DNA of 64,000 bases from Selenomonas sp. (GCF_022771645.1 NZ_JALFCU010000031.1:1-64000); one strand, 5' to 3'. Numbered from the stretch's first letter, positions 34,279 through 43,503 are shown. Notes: generated from the letters alone by a model not told the origin. Program-made: numbers and translations.

Positions 34279-35310
34279 TTAAAACATATCGTGCTCGATC
34301 ATGTATTCCGCAATCTGGAGCGCGTTGAGCGCTGCGCCCTTGCGGATCTGGTCGCCGCAGACCCAGAGGTTCAGGCCATGGGCGATGGATTCGTCCTTGC
34401 GAATACGGCCGACTTCGACATCGTTCTTGCCGGACGTGAAGAGCGGCATCGGGTAGACCTGCTGCGACGGGTCGTCCTTGACGATCGCGCCCGGGAACGC
34501 ATCGATGGCCTTGCGCGCGGCTTCGAGCGTGACATCGTCTTCGAATTCGATGTTGACGGACTCGGCATGGCTACGGTAGACTGGCACGCGTACCGTCGTC
34601 GCCGTCACGGGGAGATCCGGCTCACCGAGGATCTTGCGTGTCTCGTTGACCATCTTCATTTCCTCTTTCGTGTAGAGGTTATCGTAGAAGACGTCGATCT
34701 GCGGGATGAGGTTGAATGCGATCTGATAATGCTTCGGGAATTTCGCGCCCGGCAGGATGTTCGCGACCGGCTCTTTGCCCGCCACGATGTCATCGACCTG
34801 CTGCTCGAGCTCAGCCATGGCCTCCTTGCCGCCGCCGGAGACGGCCTGATACGTCGAGACGACGATGCGCTTGATCTTCGAAAGATCGCGCAAAGGCTTT
34901 ACGGCCATCATCATGATGATGGTCGAACAATTCGGGTTCGCGATGATGCCTTTGTGCTCCTTGATGGCTTCAGGATTGACCTCCGGCACGACGAGCGGCA
35001 CTTCGGGATCCATGCGGAACGCGCTCGAGTTGTCAATGACGACAGCTCCGGCCTTGACGGCCGCCGGCGCGAACTGCTTGCTCGCCGCGCCGCCAGCGAA
35101 CAGCGCAATCTGCACGCCCTCGAACGACGCGTCCGTCGCTTCCTCGACGGTGTAGTCTTTGCCCATGAAGTTGATAATCTTGCCGGCGGAACGCTTGGAG
35201 GCGAGGAGCTTCAGTTCGGCAAATGGGAAGTTGCGTTCTTCGATGAGGCGCAGAAATTCCTGGCCGACAGCGCCCGTCGCGCCGAGGATAGCAACGTTGT
35301 ATTTCTTCAT
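34279..35310 (-). CDS. asd: Aspartate-semialdehyde dehydrogenase
   Basis: Asd reduces aspartyl phosphate to the semialdehyde for lysine, threonine, methionine and diaminopimelate. The 343-residue product has the NADP motif ILGATGAVGQEFL, NPNCSTIIMM (catalytic Cys), STYQAVSGGGKEAM and VPVYRSHAESV (catalytic His). It follows dapB by 47 bp, so one promoter likely drives both and directs flux to diaminopimelate. Confidence 0.96.
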   Translation of the reverse strand: MKKYNVAILGATGAVGQEFLRLIEERNFPFAELKLLASKRSAGKIINFMGKDYTVEEATDASFEGVQIALFAGGAASKQFAPAAVKAGAVVIDNSSAFRMDPEVPLVVPEVNPEAIKEHKGIIANPNCSTIIMMMAVKPLRDLSKIKRIVVSTYQAVSGGGKEAMAELEQQVDDIVAGKEPVANILPGAKFPKHYQIAFNLIPQIDVFYDNLYTKEEMKMVNETRKILGEPDLPVTATTVRVPVYRSHAESVNIEFEDDVTLEAARKAIDAFPGAIVKDDPSQQVYPMPLFTSGKNDVEVGRIRKDESIAHGLNLWVCGDQIRKGAALNALQIAEYMIEHDMF

Positions 35311-35357
35311 CAGATCTTGTTCCTCCTACGAATAAAATGTGATTGCTTCACGAAATG

Positions 35358-36152
35358 TCAGAACTCGAGCAATTTGTCGAGGCCGACGGTCAGCCCCGTG
35401 AGGCTGCGGACTTTCTTCGCTGCGAGCACGACGCCGGGCATGAACGACTCGCGGTTCATAGAGTCGTGACGGATGGATAGCGTCTGGCCGAGGCCGCCGA
35501 AAATGACTTCCTGATGCGCGACGTAGCCGGGGAGACGGACGCTGTGGATATGCATGCCGTCGATGTTCGCGCCGCGCGCACCCGCGAGTTTCTCCTTCTC
35601 GTCCGGATGCCCCTGCTGATGTGCCGCGCGGACCTCCGCGATCATCTGCGCCGTCTGCACGGCCGTACCGGACGGCGCGTCGAGCTTCTTGTCGTGATGG
35701 AGCTCGATAATCTCGACATCGGGCATATATTTCGCGGCCTGCTTCGCCATGACCATCATGAGCACGGCGCCGATGGCGAAGTTCGGCGCGATGAACGCCG
35801 GCGTGTCATTCGCTTCCGCGAGCTTGCGGATTTCGTCTTTCTGCGCGTCCGTGAGGCCAGTTGTGCCGACGACGGGCGAGACCTTCGCTGCGAGCGCCGT
35901 CTTGACGTTCTCGAACACGACATCCGGCTGCGTGAAATCGACCATGACCTCAGGATGCAAGCGAGCGAGCGCCGCTGCGAGATCCGTTTCGACCGTCACG
36001 CCGGCATGCGGCAAGCCGACGAGCTCGCCGGCATCCGCGCCGCCCGTAAGATCGACTGCGCCCACGAGTTTCAAATCCGCATCGTCCTGCACCGCTTTGA
36101 GCACGGCCTGCCCCATGCGGCCGCAAGCACCATTTACCAAAACCGTCGTCAA
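35358..36152 (-). CDS. dapB: 4-hydroxy-tetrahydrodipicolinate reductase DapB
   Basis: The 264-residue product has LVNGACGRMGQAV (NAD(P)H site), VGTTGLT, APNFAIGAVLMM, ELHHDKKLDAPSGTA (catalytic His-His-Lys) and GQTLSIRHDSMNRESFMPG. It makes tetrahydrodipicolinate for lysine and peptidoglycan. The start is TTG 36152, nine bases after GGAGG; an in-frame ATG at 36185 lies at the transcription start and is unlikely. Confidence 0.94.
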   Translation of the reverse strand: MTTVLVNGACGRMGQAVLKAVQDDADLKLVGAVDLTGGADAGELVGLPHAGVTVETDLAAALARLHPEVMVDFTQPDVVFENVKTALAAKVSPVVGTTGLTDAQKDEIRKLAEANDTPAFIAPNFAIGAVLMMVMAKQAAKYMPDVEIIELHHDKKLDAPSGTAVQTAQMIAEVRAAHQQGHPDEKEKLAGARGANIDGMHIHSVRLPGYVAHQEVIFGGLGQTLSIRHDSMNRESFMPGVVLAAKKVRSLTGLTVGLDKLLEF

Positions 36153-36183
36153 AAATATGCGCCTCCAACAAAAATTTGTCCCC

Positions 36184-36213
36184 ATTGTAACCCATGTGCG
36201 CGAGATGTGTCAA
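36184..36213 (-). promoter_or_regulatory. Strong dapB-asd promoter
   Basis: On the minus strand a perfect TTGACA, 18 bp, TACAAT. Predicted initiation is about 25 nt before the dapB TTG, leaving no room for a lysine riboswitch. The 36214-36337 stretch upstream holds no gene or clear terminator that I can see. Confidence 0.8.
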
Positions 36214-36337
36214 GATGTACATTTTGTGGGGATGAGTTGCGCTCGCGAAGTTTTTCCTTGCTCGCAGTCAGGCGGGGACTTCCGAAGTTACAATGGTTCT
36301 CGCGGCCTCATGGGTGCGTTGTGGAATTGCTCGTTTT

Positions 36338-38410
36338 TCACGTATCTGTGATATGTTCGAACTGCTCTTTGTATGCCTCCGAAAGAATCGGCAGAACGAA
36401 GGACAGGTTTTCTTTTCTCCCGAGCGTCTCCTGCGCGGCTTTGCGCGCTTCGAGCAGGATGTCCGTGTCTTGGAGGACGTCAGCGATCTTGAGGTCCGGG
36501 AGGCCGTGCTGGTGCGTGCCGAAGAACTGGCCGGGGCCGCGCAGGCGGAGGTCTTCTTCGGCGAGCGCGAAGCCGTCCTGCGTCGCGGCCAGGATGCCGA
36601 GGCGCTGCTGCGCCTGCTCGCCCTTGTTGTCCGAGACGAGGATGCAGAAGGATGCGTGCGTGCCGCGCCCGATGCGGCCGCGCAGCTGGTGCAGCTGCGC
36701 GAGGCCGAAGCGGTCGGCGTGCTCGACGACGAGGATCGTCGCGTTCGGCACGTTGACGCCGACCTCGATGACGGTCGTCGAGACGAGGACGGCGACCTTG
36801 TTGTCGTAGAACGCTTGCATGACCGCGTCTTTTTCCGCGTCCTTCATGCGGCCGTGGACGAGGCCGACGGGGATGCCGCGCAGGATGCCGTAACGCAGCT
36901 CGTCGTAGACCTCCTCTGCCGATGGCAGGTCGCTGTCGCCCTCCGCTTCGATGAGCGGGCAGACGACGTAGGCCTGCCTGCCCTGCTCGGCTTGCGTGCG
37001 GACATACTTGTAAATGAGCGGGCGGCGGTCCGTCGTGCGGACGAACGTGCGGATGGGCTGGCGGCCGGGCGGCAGTTCCTTGATCTGCGAGACGTCGAGG
37101 TCGCCGTAGACCGTCAGCGTCATCGTGCGCGGGATCGGCGTCGCCGTCATGACGAGCACGTCCGGCGTGACGTCGCTGCGCTTTTCGAGCGCCGAGCGTT
37201 GCGCGACGCCGAAGCGGTGCTGCTCGTCCGTGACGACGAGGCCGAGCTTCGCGAACTGCACGCCGTCCGAGAGCAGCGCGTGCGTGCCGATAACGATGTC
37301 GACGTCGTGCGCGGCGATGCGCTCGTGCATCGTCTGACGCTCGCGCGGCGTGAGATGACCCGAGAGGAAACCGACGCGGACGTCCGTCGTTGCGAGCTGC
37401 TGCGTGAACGCGTCATAATGCTGGCGCGCGAGGATTTCCGTCGGCGCCATGAGCGCGCCCTGGCAGCCGTTCTCGACCGTCTTGACGAGCGCGAGGAGCG
37501 CGAGCACGGTCTTTCCCGAGCCGACGTCCCCCTGTACGAGGCGGCGCATCGGCGCGGGCTGCTCCATGTCGCGGCAGATGTCCTGCCACGCCGCCGCCTG
37601 CCCGGCCGTCAGCGAAAACGGCAGGCGCTCAAGGACTGTGCACGACAGGCGGCTGCACGGCAGATGGCGGACGCCCGTCTGCTGCTCGGCCGCCGCTTTT
37701 TTGAGCAGCAAAAGCCCGCACTGGATGAGATAGAGCTCCTCGAACGCCAGGCGGCGGCGTGCCGCCTTCAACCTTTCGGCATCTTCGGGAAAATGGATGT
37801 TCGTAAATGCCTCACGGCGCGGCAGCAAGTGATACGCCCGGATGACATCCTGCGGCAGGACTTCGGGTAGCTCGGGCTTCGCATCGAGCAGCGCACGCAC
37901 CGCCGTGCGGAAAAACCGCTGGTTTAGCCCGTCCGTCGCGGCGTACACGGGCAGGATGCCGAGATGATCTTTTCCGTCTGCGCCGTCATCTAAAAATTCA
38001 TACGAATGGATCTGGCTGACCGCGAGCTGGCCGCGTCCGCCATATGCAAAAGCGGGCCGCCCGGTCACGAGGACGCGGCGGCCCGCCTTGAGCTTTTGCT
38101 TGAGGAACGGCTGGTTGAACCACGTGACCTGCACATAGCCCGTGCCGTCGCCGACGAGCGCCGTGAGGATCATCATGCTGCGGCGGCCGGCGCGCTTCTC
38201 CGTGACATTTGCGATTGTCCCGGCGAACGTCGCCTGCTCGCCCGGCACGAGGTTCGCGATCGGCGTCTGGACGGATTGGTCTTCATACGCGCGCGGGTAA
38301 TCCGTCAGCAGGTCGCGGAGGCTCGTGATGCCGAGCTTCGCGAGGAGCTTCGCCTTCTTCGGCCCGACGCCCTTGATGGTCTGGACAGGATTCGTGAGCT
38401 GCATCGTCAT
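36338..38410 (-). CDS. recG: ATP-dependent DNA helicase RecG
   Basis: RecG remodels stalled forks and Holliday junctions. The 690-residue product has the wedge OB domain at the N-terminus, Walker A QGDVGSGKTVLALLALV, the APTEILARQHY motif Ia, VVTDEQHRFGVAQR (DEQH box), VMTATPIPRT, VSTTVIEVGVNVPNAT and QLRGRIGRG. Its ATG overlaps the stop of the M20 gene (ATGA). Confidence 0.96.
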   Translation of the reverse strand: MTMQLTNPVQTIKGVGPKKAKLLAKLGITSLRDLLTDYPRAYEDQSVQTPIANLVPGEQATFAGTIANVTEKRAGRRSMMILTALVGDGTGYVQVTWFNQPFLKQKLKAGRRVLVTGRPAFAYGGRGQLAVSQIHSYEFLDDGADGKDHLGILPVYAATDGLNQRFFRTAVRALLDAKPELPEVLPQDVIRAYHLLPRREAFTNIHFPEDAERLKAARRRLAFEELYLIQCGLLLLKKAAAEQQTGVRHLPCSRLSCTVLERLPFSLTAGQAAAWQDICRDMEQPAPMRRLVQGDVGSGKTVLALLALVKTVENGCQGALMAPTEILARQHYDAFTQQLATTDVRVGFLSGHLTPRERQTMHERIAAHDVDIVIGTHALLSDGVQFAKLGLVVTDEQHRFGVAQRSALEKRSDVTPDVLVMTATPIPRTMTLTVYGDLDVSQIKELPPGRQPIRTFVRTTDRRPLIYKYVRTQAEQGRQAYVVCPLIEAEGDSDLPSAEEVYDELRYGILRGIPVGLVHGRMKDAEKDAVMQAFYDNKVAVLVSTTVIEVGVNVPNATILVVEHADRFGLAQLHQLRGRIGRGTHASFCILVSDNKGEQAQQRLGILAATQDGFALAEEDLRLRGPGQFFGTHQHGLPDLKIADVLQDTDILLEARKAAQETLGRKENLSFVLPILSEAYKEQFEHITDT

Positions 38411-39558
38411 GCGTCCATCGCCCGCTTTGCCAGCTCTGCGAGATACACGGCCGTCGGCAGGAGCGCAGCCGGGTCGACGCGGAACTGCGGGTTGTGGTTC
38501 GCCGCTGATTTTCCTGTGCCGACGAGCACGAACGCGCCCGGGATCGTCTCCTGATAAAACGCGAAATCCTCACCGGCGAGCGACGGCGGCGCCTGTAAAA
38601 CGGCGAGCTGCTGCGCCTCGGCCGTCTCTTTTGCGAGCTCCGCCCAAGAAGCGGTGTTATCCGTCGCTGGCGGGCCCGCGTACCAGTCGATGTTGGCCGC
38701 AACGCCGTGCGCAACGGCGATGTTTTCCGCGAGCGCATAGAGGCGTTCCTTGATCAGCGCGCGGTTCGCTGCCGTCATGCTGCGCGTCGTGCCCTCGACG
38801 AGCGCGGCGTCGGGGATGACGTTCCACGTGTTGCCCGCCGCGACGTGCGTGATGCTGACGAGACCAGCGTCGAACGGCTCGATGTTGCGGCTGACGATCG
38901 TCTGCGCGGCCTGGATGAACGCGGCGGCGCAGACGATCGGGTCGATGCCAGCCTCGGGATGCGCAGCGTGCGTGCCGCGCCCGAGGAAACGGATCGTGAA
39001 GCGGTCGACCGAGGCCGTGAGCGCCCCCGCCGTGATGCCGATCGTGCAGGCCTCGAGGCGCGGCGAGCAATGCAGGCCGAACATCGCCGTGACGTCCGCG
39101 AGGCAGCCCGTATCGAGCACGACCTTTGCACCGCCGGGCGCTTCCTCCCCGGGCTGGAACACGATGCGGACCGTCCCCCGGAGCTCGCTTTCGTGCGCCT
39201 TGAGCAGGAGCGTGGCGCCGAGCACGGCCGTTGTGTGGAAATCATGGCCGCAGGCATGCATCTTGCCGGGGCATTCCGACGCGTACGGCAGCCCCGTCGC
39301 TTCCGTGATGGGCAGCGCGTCGATGTCGGCGCGAAGCGCGATGATAGGTGCGCCATGGCCAACCTCCGCCACGAGTCCGGTCTTCATCGGCACATCGAGA
39401 ATGCGAACGCCATGCGCTACGAGGACATCTCGCACGTGCTTTGTCGTTTCCGTTTCTTCGAACGATAGTTCGGGATGGCGATGCATCCACTCAAAATGCT
39501 CGCGCAACAGCGTGCCGAGTGCCGCGCGTCCGTTTTCTTCTTGCGATACCGTCTTCAT
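38407..39558 (-). CDS. M20 family metallo-amidohydrolase (hippurate hydrolase-like)
   Basis: The 383-residue product has the M20D features HRHPELSFEETET, ALRADIDALPI, KMHACGHDFHTTAVLG (metal-binding Cys/His), FQPGEEAPGGAK and GTHAAHPEAGIDPI, ending in GEDFAFYQ. Such enzymes cleave N-acyl amino acids or aminoacyl conjugates; the exact substrate cannot be told. The start is ATG 39558, placed because AGGAGG is 10 bases upstream; it overlaps the upstream stop by ATGA. Confidence 0.9.
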   Translation of the reverse strand: MKTVSQEENGRAALGTLLREHFEWMHRHPELSFEETETTKHVRDVLVAHGVRILDVPMKTGLVAEVGHGAPIIALRADIDALPITEATGLPYASECPGKMHACGHDFHTTAVLGATLLLKAHESELRGTVRIVFQPGEEAPGGAKVVLDTGCLADVTAMFGLHCSPRLEACTIGITAGALTASVDRFTIRFLGRGTHAAHPEAGIDPIVCAAAFIQAAQTIVSRNIEPFDAGLVSITHVAAGNTWNVIPDAALVEGTTRSMTAANRALIKERLYALAENIAVAHGVAANIDWYAGPPATDNTASWAELAKETAEAQQLAVLQAPPSLAGEDFAFYQETIPGAFVLVGTGKSAANHNPQFRVDPAALLPTAVYLAELAKRAMDA

Positions 39559-41135
39559 CGCGGCCATCCTCCTTTCGTATCCGCCGACGGCTCCGGCGCC
39601 GCTGGCTTCTGAAACAACAGGTGCACGAACCCCAGTTCCGTGAGATAGCGCGGATCGGGGTGCAGCATGCCGAGCACGACAAACAGATGCGACAATTCCG
39701 TCACGACCGCCTCTTTCTCCGCATCCAAGGCCGCAAAAAACGATTCAACGTCGCCGATGTCCTTCACGTTCTGGATGGCGAAGTACAAGATTGCGGCCGC
39801 GAGGAACGCGTTCTCCGTCGCATGCGCCGAGCTGCCCTCCGCATACACGGCATCGCGGTAGAGGCGCAGCAACGTCGCCTGCTCATAGGCGGAAAAATGC
39901 AGCGCCTTCGCATGCTCGCGCAAACGGGCAGCCGCCGGCTGGAGCGCCTGCGGCACGTCCGGCGCATCGACGGGCGCTGCTGGCTCGATCTCCGGCACGA
40001 TGGTCAGCTGCGCGTACGACGTCATGTTCTGGATGACATGGCGCACGGCGGCCGCGTGACGACGGAAGAATGCTTCCATGCTCGCGCCGGGCTTCTGCAT
40101 GCAGTAAATCGCGTGCAAGCGCTCGATTTCCTCCTGGATGCGGTGGCGGAGCGCGGCGGTCGCCGGCACGATCATGATGTAATTGAGCAGCATGACGCCG
40201 TCGGCATGGACATGGCCATACAGCAGCGTCTTGCGCGGATCCTGCCCGCCCGTCTCCGGGCGCGGCAGCTCCATCTCCTCATCCGTGAACAAGGCGCGGC
40301 AAAGGGCGGTATCGCCCTCGAGATGCTCGATGTAAAATATCGTGAACGTGGAATCGAGGAGATCGCGCAAGACGCCGAGCTGCACCTCAGGCAGCTCTTT
40401 CTTCCGCGCATCGAAAAACACGCGCAACGGCAGCCGGTCCTGCGCGATCATGTGGTAATCGAACAGGAAAAAATCCCAGAAGCCCTGCAAGTCGCGCTGC
40501 ATAGTCTCCTCGTCCACGTTTTCTGGATCTTCATTCATGCGGACAGGGCCGAAGTAGAGCATCATCGCCCGCTGGAGATCGTCATGATACGCCGGCGCGC
40601 GGAAAAAGACCTGGATGGCCTGCAGCAACTCGTTGACGACCTCATCGATCTCGGCCGGTTCGAGCTCTTCCAGCAGGTTTCCCTGCAAAATGAAATCATC
40701 GTCATCCTCGTCATATGCAAGCGTCGGGTCGATGAACTCGCCATCCGCATAATATGCCGCCCGCGTTTTCTCGATCTTGCGTCCGATGTCCGCTTCTTCC
40801 TCCGGATGGAGGTACGTCAGGAACGACGCGAGCAGGCCGATGGCGTGCATCACGTTCTCTTCCGTCGGCGGCACGTCCTCATGCTCCAAGAAAAACATGT
40901 CGACGTCTTCCTGCAGGTCGTCGGGCTCGAATTCGTCCAGTCCCTCGAGCCCCATCATCGCGGCCAGCTCCATCGCGTGCGCCGCGAGCGCGAAGACCAT
41001 CTCGAGGTCCTCCTGCGGCATGCCGCGCCAGAGCTGGCGGCGCAGGTATCGCTCGATCGTCGCCTGCGGCAGGATGGCCTCCGCCTCCCCGTCCGCTTCG
41101 TAATAACGTGCTACGGTTTCAAAGATATTCGCCAT
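39555..41135 (-). CDS. Large acidic conserved hypothetical protein
   Basis: I do not recognise this 526-residue protein. It is soluble, acidic and largely alpha-helical, with no signal peptide, no membrane helix and no nucleotide or metal motif. Visible features are an acidic run (YDEDDDDF near residue 143), a Met/Ala-rich region AAHAMELAAMMGLEGLDEF, and two similar helical halves separated near residue 390 by a Pro/Ala-rich linker (EPAAPVDAPDVP). It is coupled by ATGA to the M20 hydrolase and sits 27 bp after an aminotransferase, so it may belong to that pathway. Confidence 0.55.
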   Translation of the reverse strand: MANIFETVARYYEADGEAEAILPQATIERYLRRQLWRGMPQEDLEMVFALAAHAMELAAMMGLEGLDEFEPDDLQEDVDMFFLEHEDVPPTEENVMHAIGLLASFLTYLHPEEEADIGRKIEKTRAAYYADGEFIDPTLAYDEDDDDFILQGNLLEELEPAEIDEVVNELLQAIQVFFRAPAYHDDLQRAMMLYFGPVRMNEDPENVDEETMQRDLQGFWDFFLFDYHMIAQDRLPLRVFFDARKKELPEVQLGVLRDLLDSTFTIFYIEHLEGDTALCRALFTDEEMELPRPETGGQDPRKTLLYGHVHADGVMLLNYIMIVPATAALRHRIQEEIERLHAIYCMQKPGASMEAFFRRHAAAVRHVIQNMTSYAQLTIVPEIEPAAPVDAPDVPQALQPAAARLREHAKALHFSAYEQATLLRLYRDAVYAEGSSAHATENAFLAAAILYFAIQNVKDIGDVESFFAALDAEKEAVVTELSHLFVVLGMLHPDPRYLTELGFVHLLFQKPAAPEPSADTKGGWPR

Positions 41136-41161
41136 GCGCGAAAGACTCCCAGTGACAGAAA

Positions 41162-42349
41162 TTATTTCTTGTACTCGTCAGCGAGCTGCTGGAACAGCGG
41201 CAGCGAGCGGCGGATCGTGTCCGTCTTGATGCAATACGCCGCGCGGAAATAGCCCGGCGCGCCGAAGTCCGCGCCCGGCACGAGGAGCAGGCCGTACTTC
41301 TTCGCGCGCTCGCAGAACGCCGCATCATCGTCTTCCAGGCATTTCGGGAACAAGTAGAATGCGCCCTGCGGCTTCACGCACGTGAAGCCGGCCCTCACAA
41401 GGCCGTCATAGAGCAGCTTGCCGTTCTCAACATATTTCGAAATGTCGGACGGCTCGTCGACGCAGCGCGCGACGACGTACTGCCAGAGCGACGGCGCATT
41501 GACGTGCGTCACGACGCGCGCCGCGCCGGCGATGGCCCCGAAGACCGCGCCGAAATCCGCGACGCTGTCCGGCACGGCGATGTAACCGATGCGCTCGCCC
41601 GGCAGCGAGAACGACTTGCTGTACGAATAGCAGACGAGCGTGTCGTCATAATACTTCGGGATGTACGGCACGACGAGGCCGTCGAACGCGATCTCACGGT
41701 ACGGCTCGTCGGAAATGATGAAAATCGGATGCCCGTACGCCTGTTCCTTCCGCTTCAGGATGGACGCGAGCTCCCGGATCGTCTCTTCCGAATAAATCGC
41801 ACCGCTCGGATTGTTCGGCGAATTGACGATGACGGCCTTCGTGTGCGGCGTCAGCAGCCGCTCGAACGCGGCGAAATCAATCTGCCAGTCTGCGGGGCGC
41901 GGCGGCACGACGACGAGCTTGCCGCCGACCGACTCGACGAAGCAGCGATACTCCGGGAAGAACGGCGCGAACGTGATGAACTCGTCGCCCGCCTCGCAGA
42001 GCGCCTTGAAGCAGATCGTGATGGACGCGGCGGCGCCGGCCGTCATGAAGATGTTTTTGCCCTCATAGTCCATGCCGAACCGACGATCCAAGCTCTTCGC
42101 GACCGCCTCGCGCACATGCGGCGCGCCCGGCGCGACCGTGTAGCCGTGGATCGCGTTCGGCTCCCAGCTATCCAGAATGTCGATGGCAGCTTCCTTAATG
42201 AACGCCGGCGTCGGCACGTTCGGATTGCCGAGGCTGAAATCGAACACGGCGTCCTCGCCGGCCTCGGCCGCGCGCTTGCGGCCGAACTCAAAAATCGTGC
42301 GGATCGTCGATTTTTTTGTTCCGAGCTCATACATTTTTTCAGAAACCAT
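41162..42349 (-). CDS. Pyridoxal-phosphate-dependent aminotransferase (class I/II)
   Basis: The 395-residue product has fold-type I motifs: FSLGNPNVPTP near residue 38, AGAAASITICFKAL, VNSPNNPSGAIYSEE, IISDEPYREIAFDG and the Schiff-base CYSYSKSFSLPGERIGY. It resembles aspartate/aromatic aminotransferases, but substrate choice is not evident. ATG 42349 follows AGGTGG. The ahbB terminator lies upstream, so it starts its own unit with the genes below. Confidence 0.88.
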   Translation of the reverse strand: MVSEKMYELGTKKSTIRTIFEFGRKRAAEAGEDAVFDFSLGNPNVPTPAFIKEAAIDILDSWEPNAIHGYTVAPGAPHVREAVAKSLDRRFGMDYEGKNIFMTAGAAASITICFKALCEAGDEFITFAPFFPEYRCFVESVGGKLVVVPPRPADWQIDFAAFERLLTPHTKAVIVNSPNNPSGAIYSEETIRELASILKRKEQAYGHPIFIISDEPYREIAFDGLVVPYIPKYYDDTLVCYSYSKSFSLPGERIGYIAVPDSVADFGAVFGAIAGAARVVTHVNAPSLWQYVVARCVDEPSDISKYVENGKLLYDGLVRAGFTCVKPQGAFYLFPKCLEDDDAAFCERAKKYGLLLVPGADFGAPGYFRAAYCIKTDTIRRSLPLFQQLADEYKK

Positions 42350-42414
42350 CGCTGCCACCTGTCCTTTTTGTTTTCCTGCATGCGCCTGTTGCGCACAAAT
42401 TTGCATGGAAGTCA

Positions 42415-42423
42415 TTCTATCAT
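42415..42423 (-). promoter_or_regulatory. Candidate extended -10 promoter for the aminotransferase unit
   Basis: On the minus strand TGATAGAAT is an extended -10 box about 66 bp before the ATG and just after the ahbB terminator; the -35 region (TTTTCT at 17 bp) is weak. Confidence 0.4.
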
Positions 42424-42432
42424 ATTTTCGCA

Positions 42433-42469
42433 CAAAAGAAAAGTGAGACGGAAGCTCGTTCCGTCTCGC
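42433..42469 (-). terminator. Terminator after ahbB
   Basis: On the minus strand GCGAGACGGAAC and TTCCGTCTCAC form a stem around a GAGC loop, followed by TTTTCTTTT. It begins directly after the ahbB stop codon. Confidence 0.88.
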
Positions 42470-42955
42470 TCATTCGCTGAAATATTTCATCGACGTCTTC
42501 TTCCACTCTTTCTTCGAGTAGAGCATGACACGGTTCTGTACCTGGTTCTCCCTCGCGAGTTTTTCCGCAATCGCCTCGCATTCCTCGCGGCTGTGGCCGT
42601 GGATCATCGTGTAGAGGTTGTACGGCCAGCCCGGCGCCGTGTTGCGGTCGTAACAATGCGAGACCGAGGGCGATGCGGCCATGGCCGTCGCAACATCATC
42701 GAGACGCTCCTCCGGCACCTCCCACGCGCAGAGCGCGTTCGACGCGAAGCCGACTTCTCGATGGCGGAGCACCGCGCCCATCTTGCGGATCATGCGGCGC
42801 TCGGAAAACGCCCGCACGCGCTCGAGGAACACGTCCTCCGTCACGCCGGCGCGCGCCGCGAGCTCCTTGTACGGCTCGGGCACGAGGGGAAAATCCCCTT
42901 GAAGCGCGCGCACGACCGCCTTGTCGAGCTCGCTCATGTCCTGCTTCTGCGTCAC
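42470..42955 (-). CDS. ahbB: Siroheme decarboxylase subunit AhbB (Lrp/AsnC-like)
   Basis: The 161-residue product has the two-part layout of AhbB/NirG/NirH proteins: an N-terminal HTH (LAARAGVTEDVFLERVRAF, RMIRKMGAVLRHREVGF) and a ferredoxin-like domain with CAWEVPEERLDDVA, VSHCYDRNTAPGWPYNLYTMIHG. With AhbA it decarboxylates siroheme to didecarboxysiroheme in the siroheme-dependent heme route (or heme d1 synthesis). GTG 42955 follows GAGGTGA. Last gene before a terminator. Lrp-type regulation is the alternative, made unlikely by the pairing. Confidence 0.82.
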   Translation of the reverse strand: MTQKQDMSELDKAVVRALQGDFPLVPEPYKELAARAGVTEDVFLERVRAFSERRMIRKMGAVLRHREVGFASNALCAWEVPEERLDDVATAMAASPSVSHCYDRNTAPGWPYNLYTMIHGHSREECEAIAEKLARENQVQNRVMLYSKKEWKKTSMKYFSE

Positions 42956-42990
42956 GCGCGCATCACCTCAAAAACATTCATCCGAAAAAT

Positions 42991-43449
42991 TCATTTCAAC
43001 TGGAACTGCACGTTGATCTTGTACTTCTTGCGCGCCTTGAGGTTCATCATGCCGCGCACGCCAGGCAACGCCCGCACCTCGCGCAAGATCGCTTTCTCCA
43101 TGGCGGCGTCCGGCGTCAGGAGCGTGAACCAGAGGTTGTACTTCCCCTCGCGCTCGTAGTTGTGCGTCGCGCCGGGATACCGGTTGACCGCCTCGGCGAC
43201 CGATTGCATCGCCGACGCATCGACTTCGATCGCGACGAGCGTGCCCTCGTAGCCGAGCTGCGCCGAGTTGAAGAACGTGCCAATGCGGCGCAGGAAGCCG
43301 GCGGCCTGGAGCGCCTTCAGATGCGCGAGCACCGTCGCCTCGTCCGCCCCGAGCTCTTCCCCGAGCTTCGCGAACGGATGGCTGCAGACGGGGAGATGTG
43401 CCTGCAACAGGTTCAAGAGCGCTTTGTCGAATGCGGATAACGTCTTCAT
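42991..43449 (-). CDS. ahbA: Siroheme decarboxylase subunit AhbA (Lrp/AsnC-like)
   Basis: The 152-residue partner of AhbB. It starts FDKALLNLLQAHLPVCSHPFAKLGEELG-type HTH, then GFLRRIGTFFNSAQLGYEGTLVAIEV and the substrate region ATHNYEREGKYNLWFTLLTPD, matching AhbA-family proteins. The two genes are 35 bp apart. A promoter inside the end of engB and an inverted repeat near its start precede it, so the pair is its own regulated unit. Other heme genes are not in the window. Confidence 0.82.
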   Translation of the reverse strand: MKTLSAFDKALLNLLQAHLPVCSHPFAKLGEELGADEATVLAHLKALQAAGFLRRIGTFFNSAQLGYEGTLVAIEVDASAMQSVAEAVNRYPGATHNYEREGKYNLWFTLLTPDAAMEKAILREVRALPGVRGMMNLKARKKYKINVQFQLK

Positions 43450-43503
43450 GGAACGGCCCCCTCTCAACGAGCAGCGCAACACCATGCCGCGCCGTACGGA
43501 TTT

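Noticed and set aside
36214..36337. Possible small gene or lysine riboswitch between recG and dapB
   Set aside because: The dapB promoter lies downstream of this stretch, so it is not in the dapB leader; no ORF with ribosome site and no riboswitch pattern is visible.
41155..41167. Small inverted repeat AGAAAT-T-ATTTCT at the aminotransferase stop codon
   Set aside because: Too short and AT-rich to be a terminator and without a T run; probably chance.
42470..43449. The two Lrp/AsnC-like genes as transcription regulators
   Set aside because: The C-terminal blocks match the siroheme decarboxylase subunits and the genes occur as the typical A/B pair, so an enzyme is more likely, though not proven.
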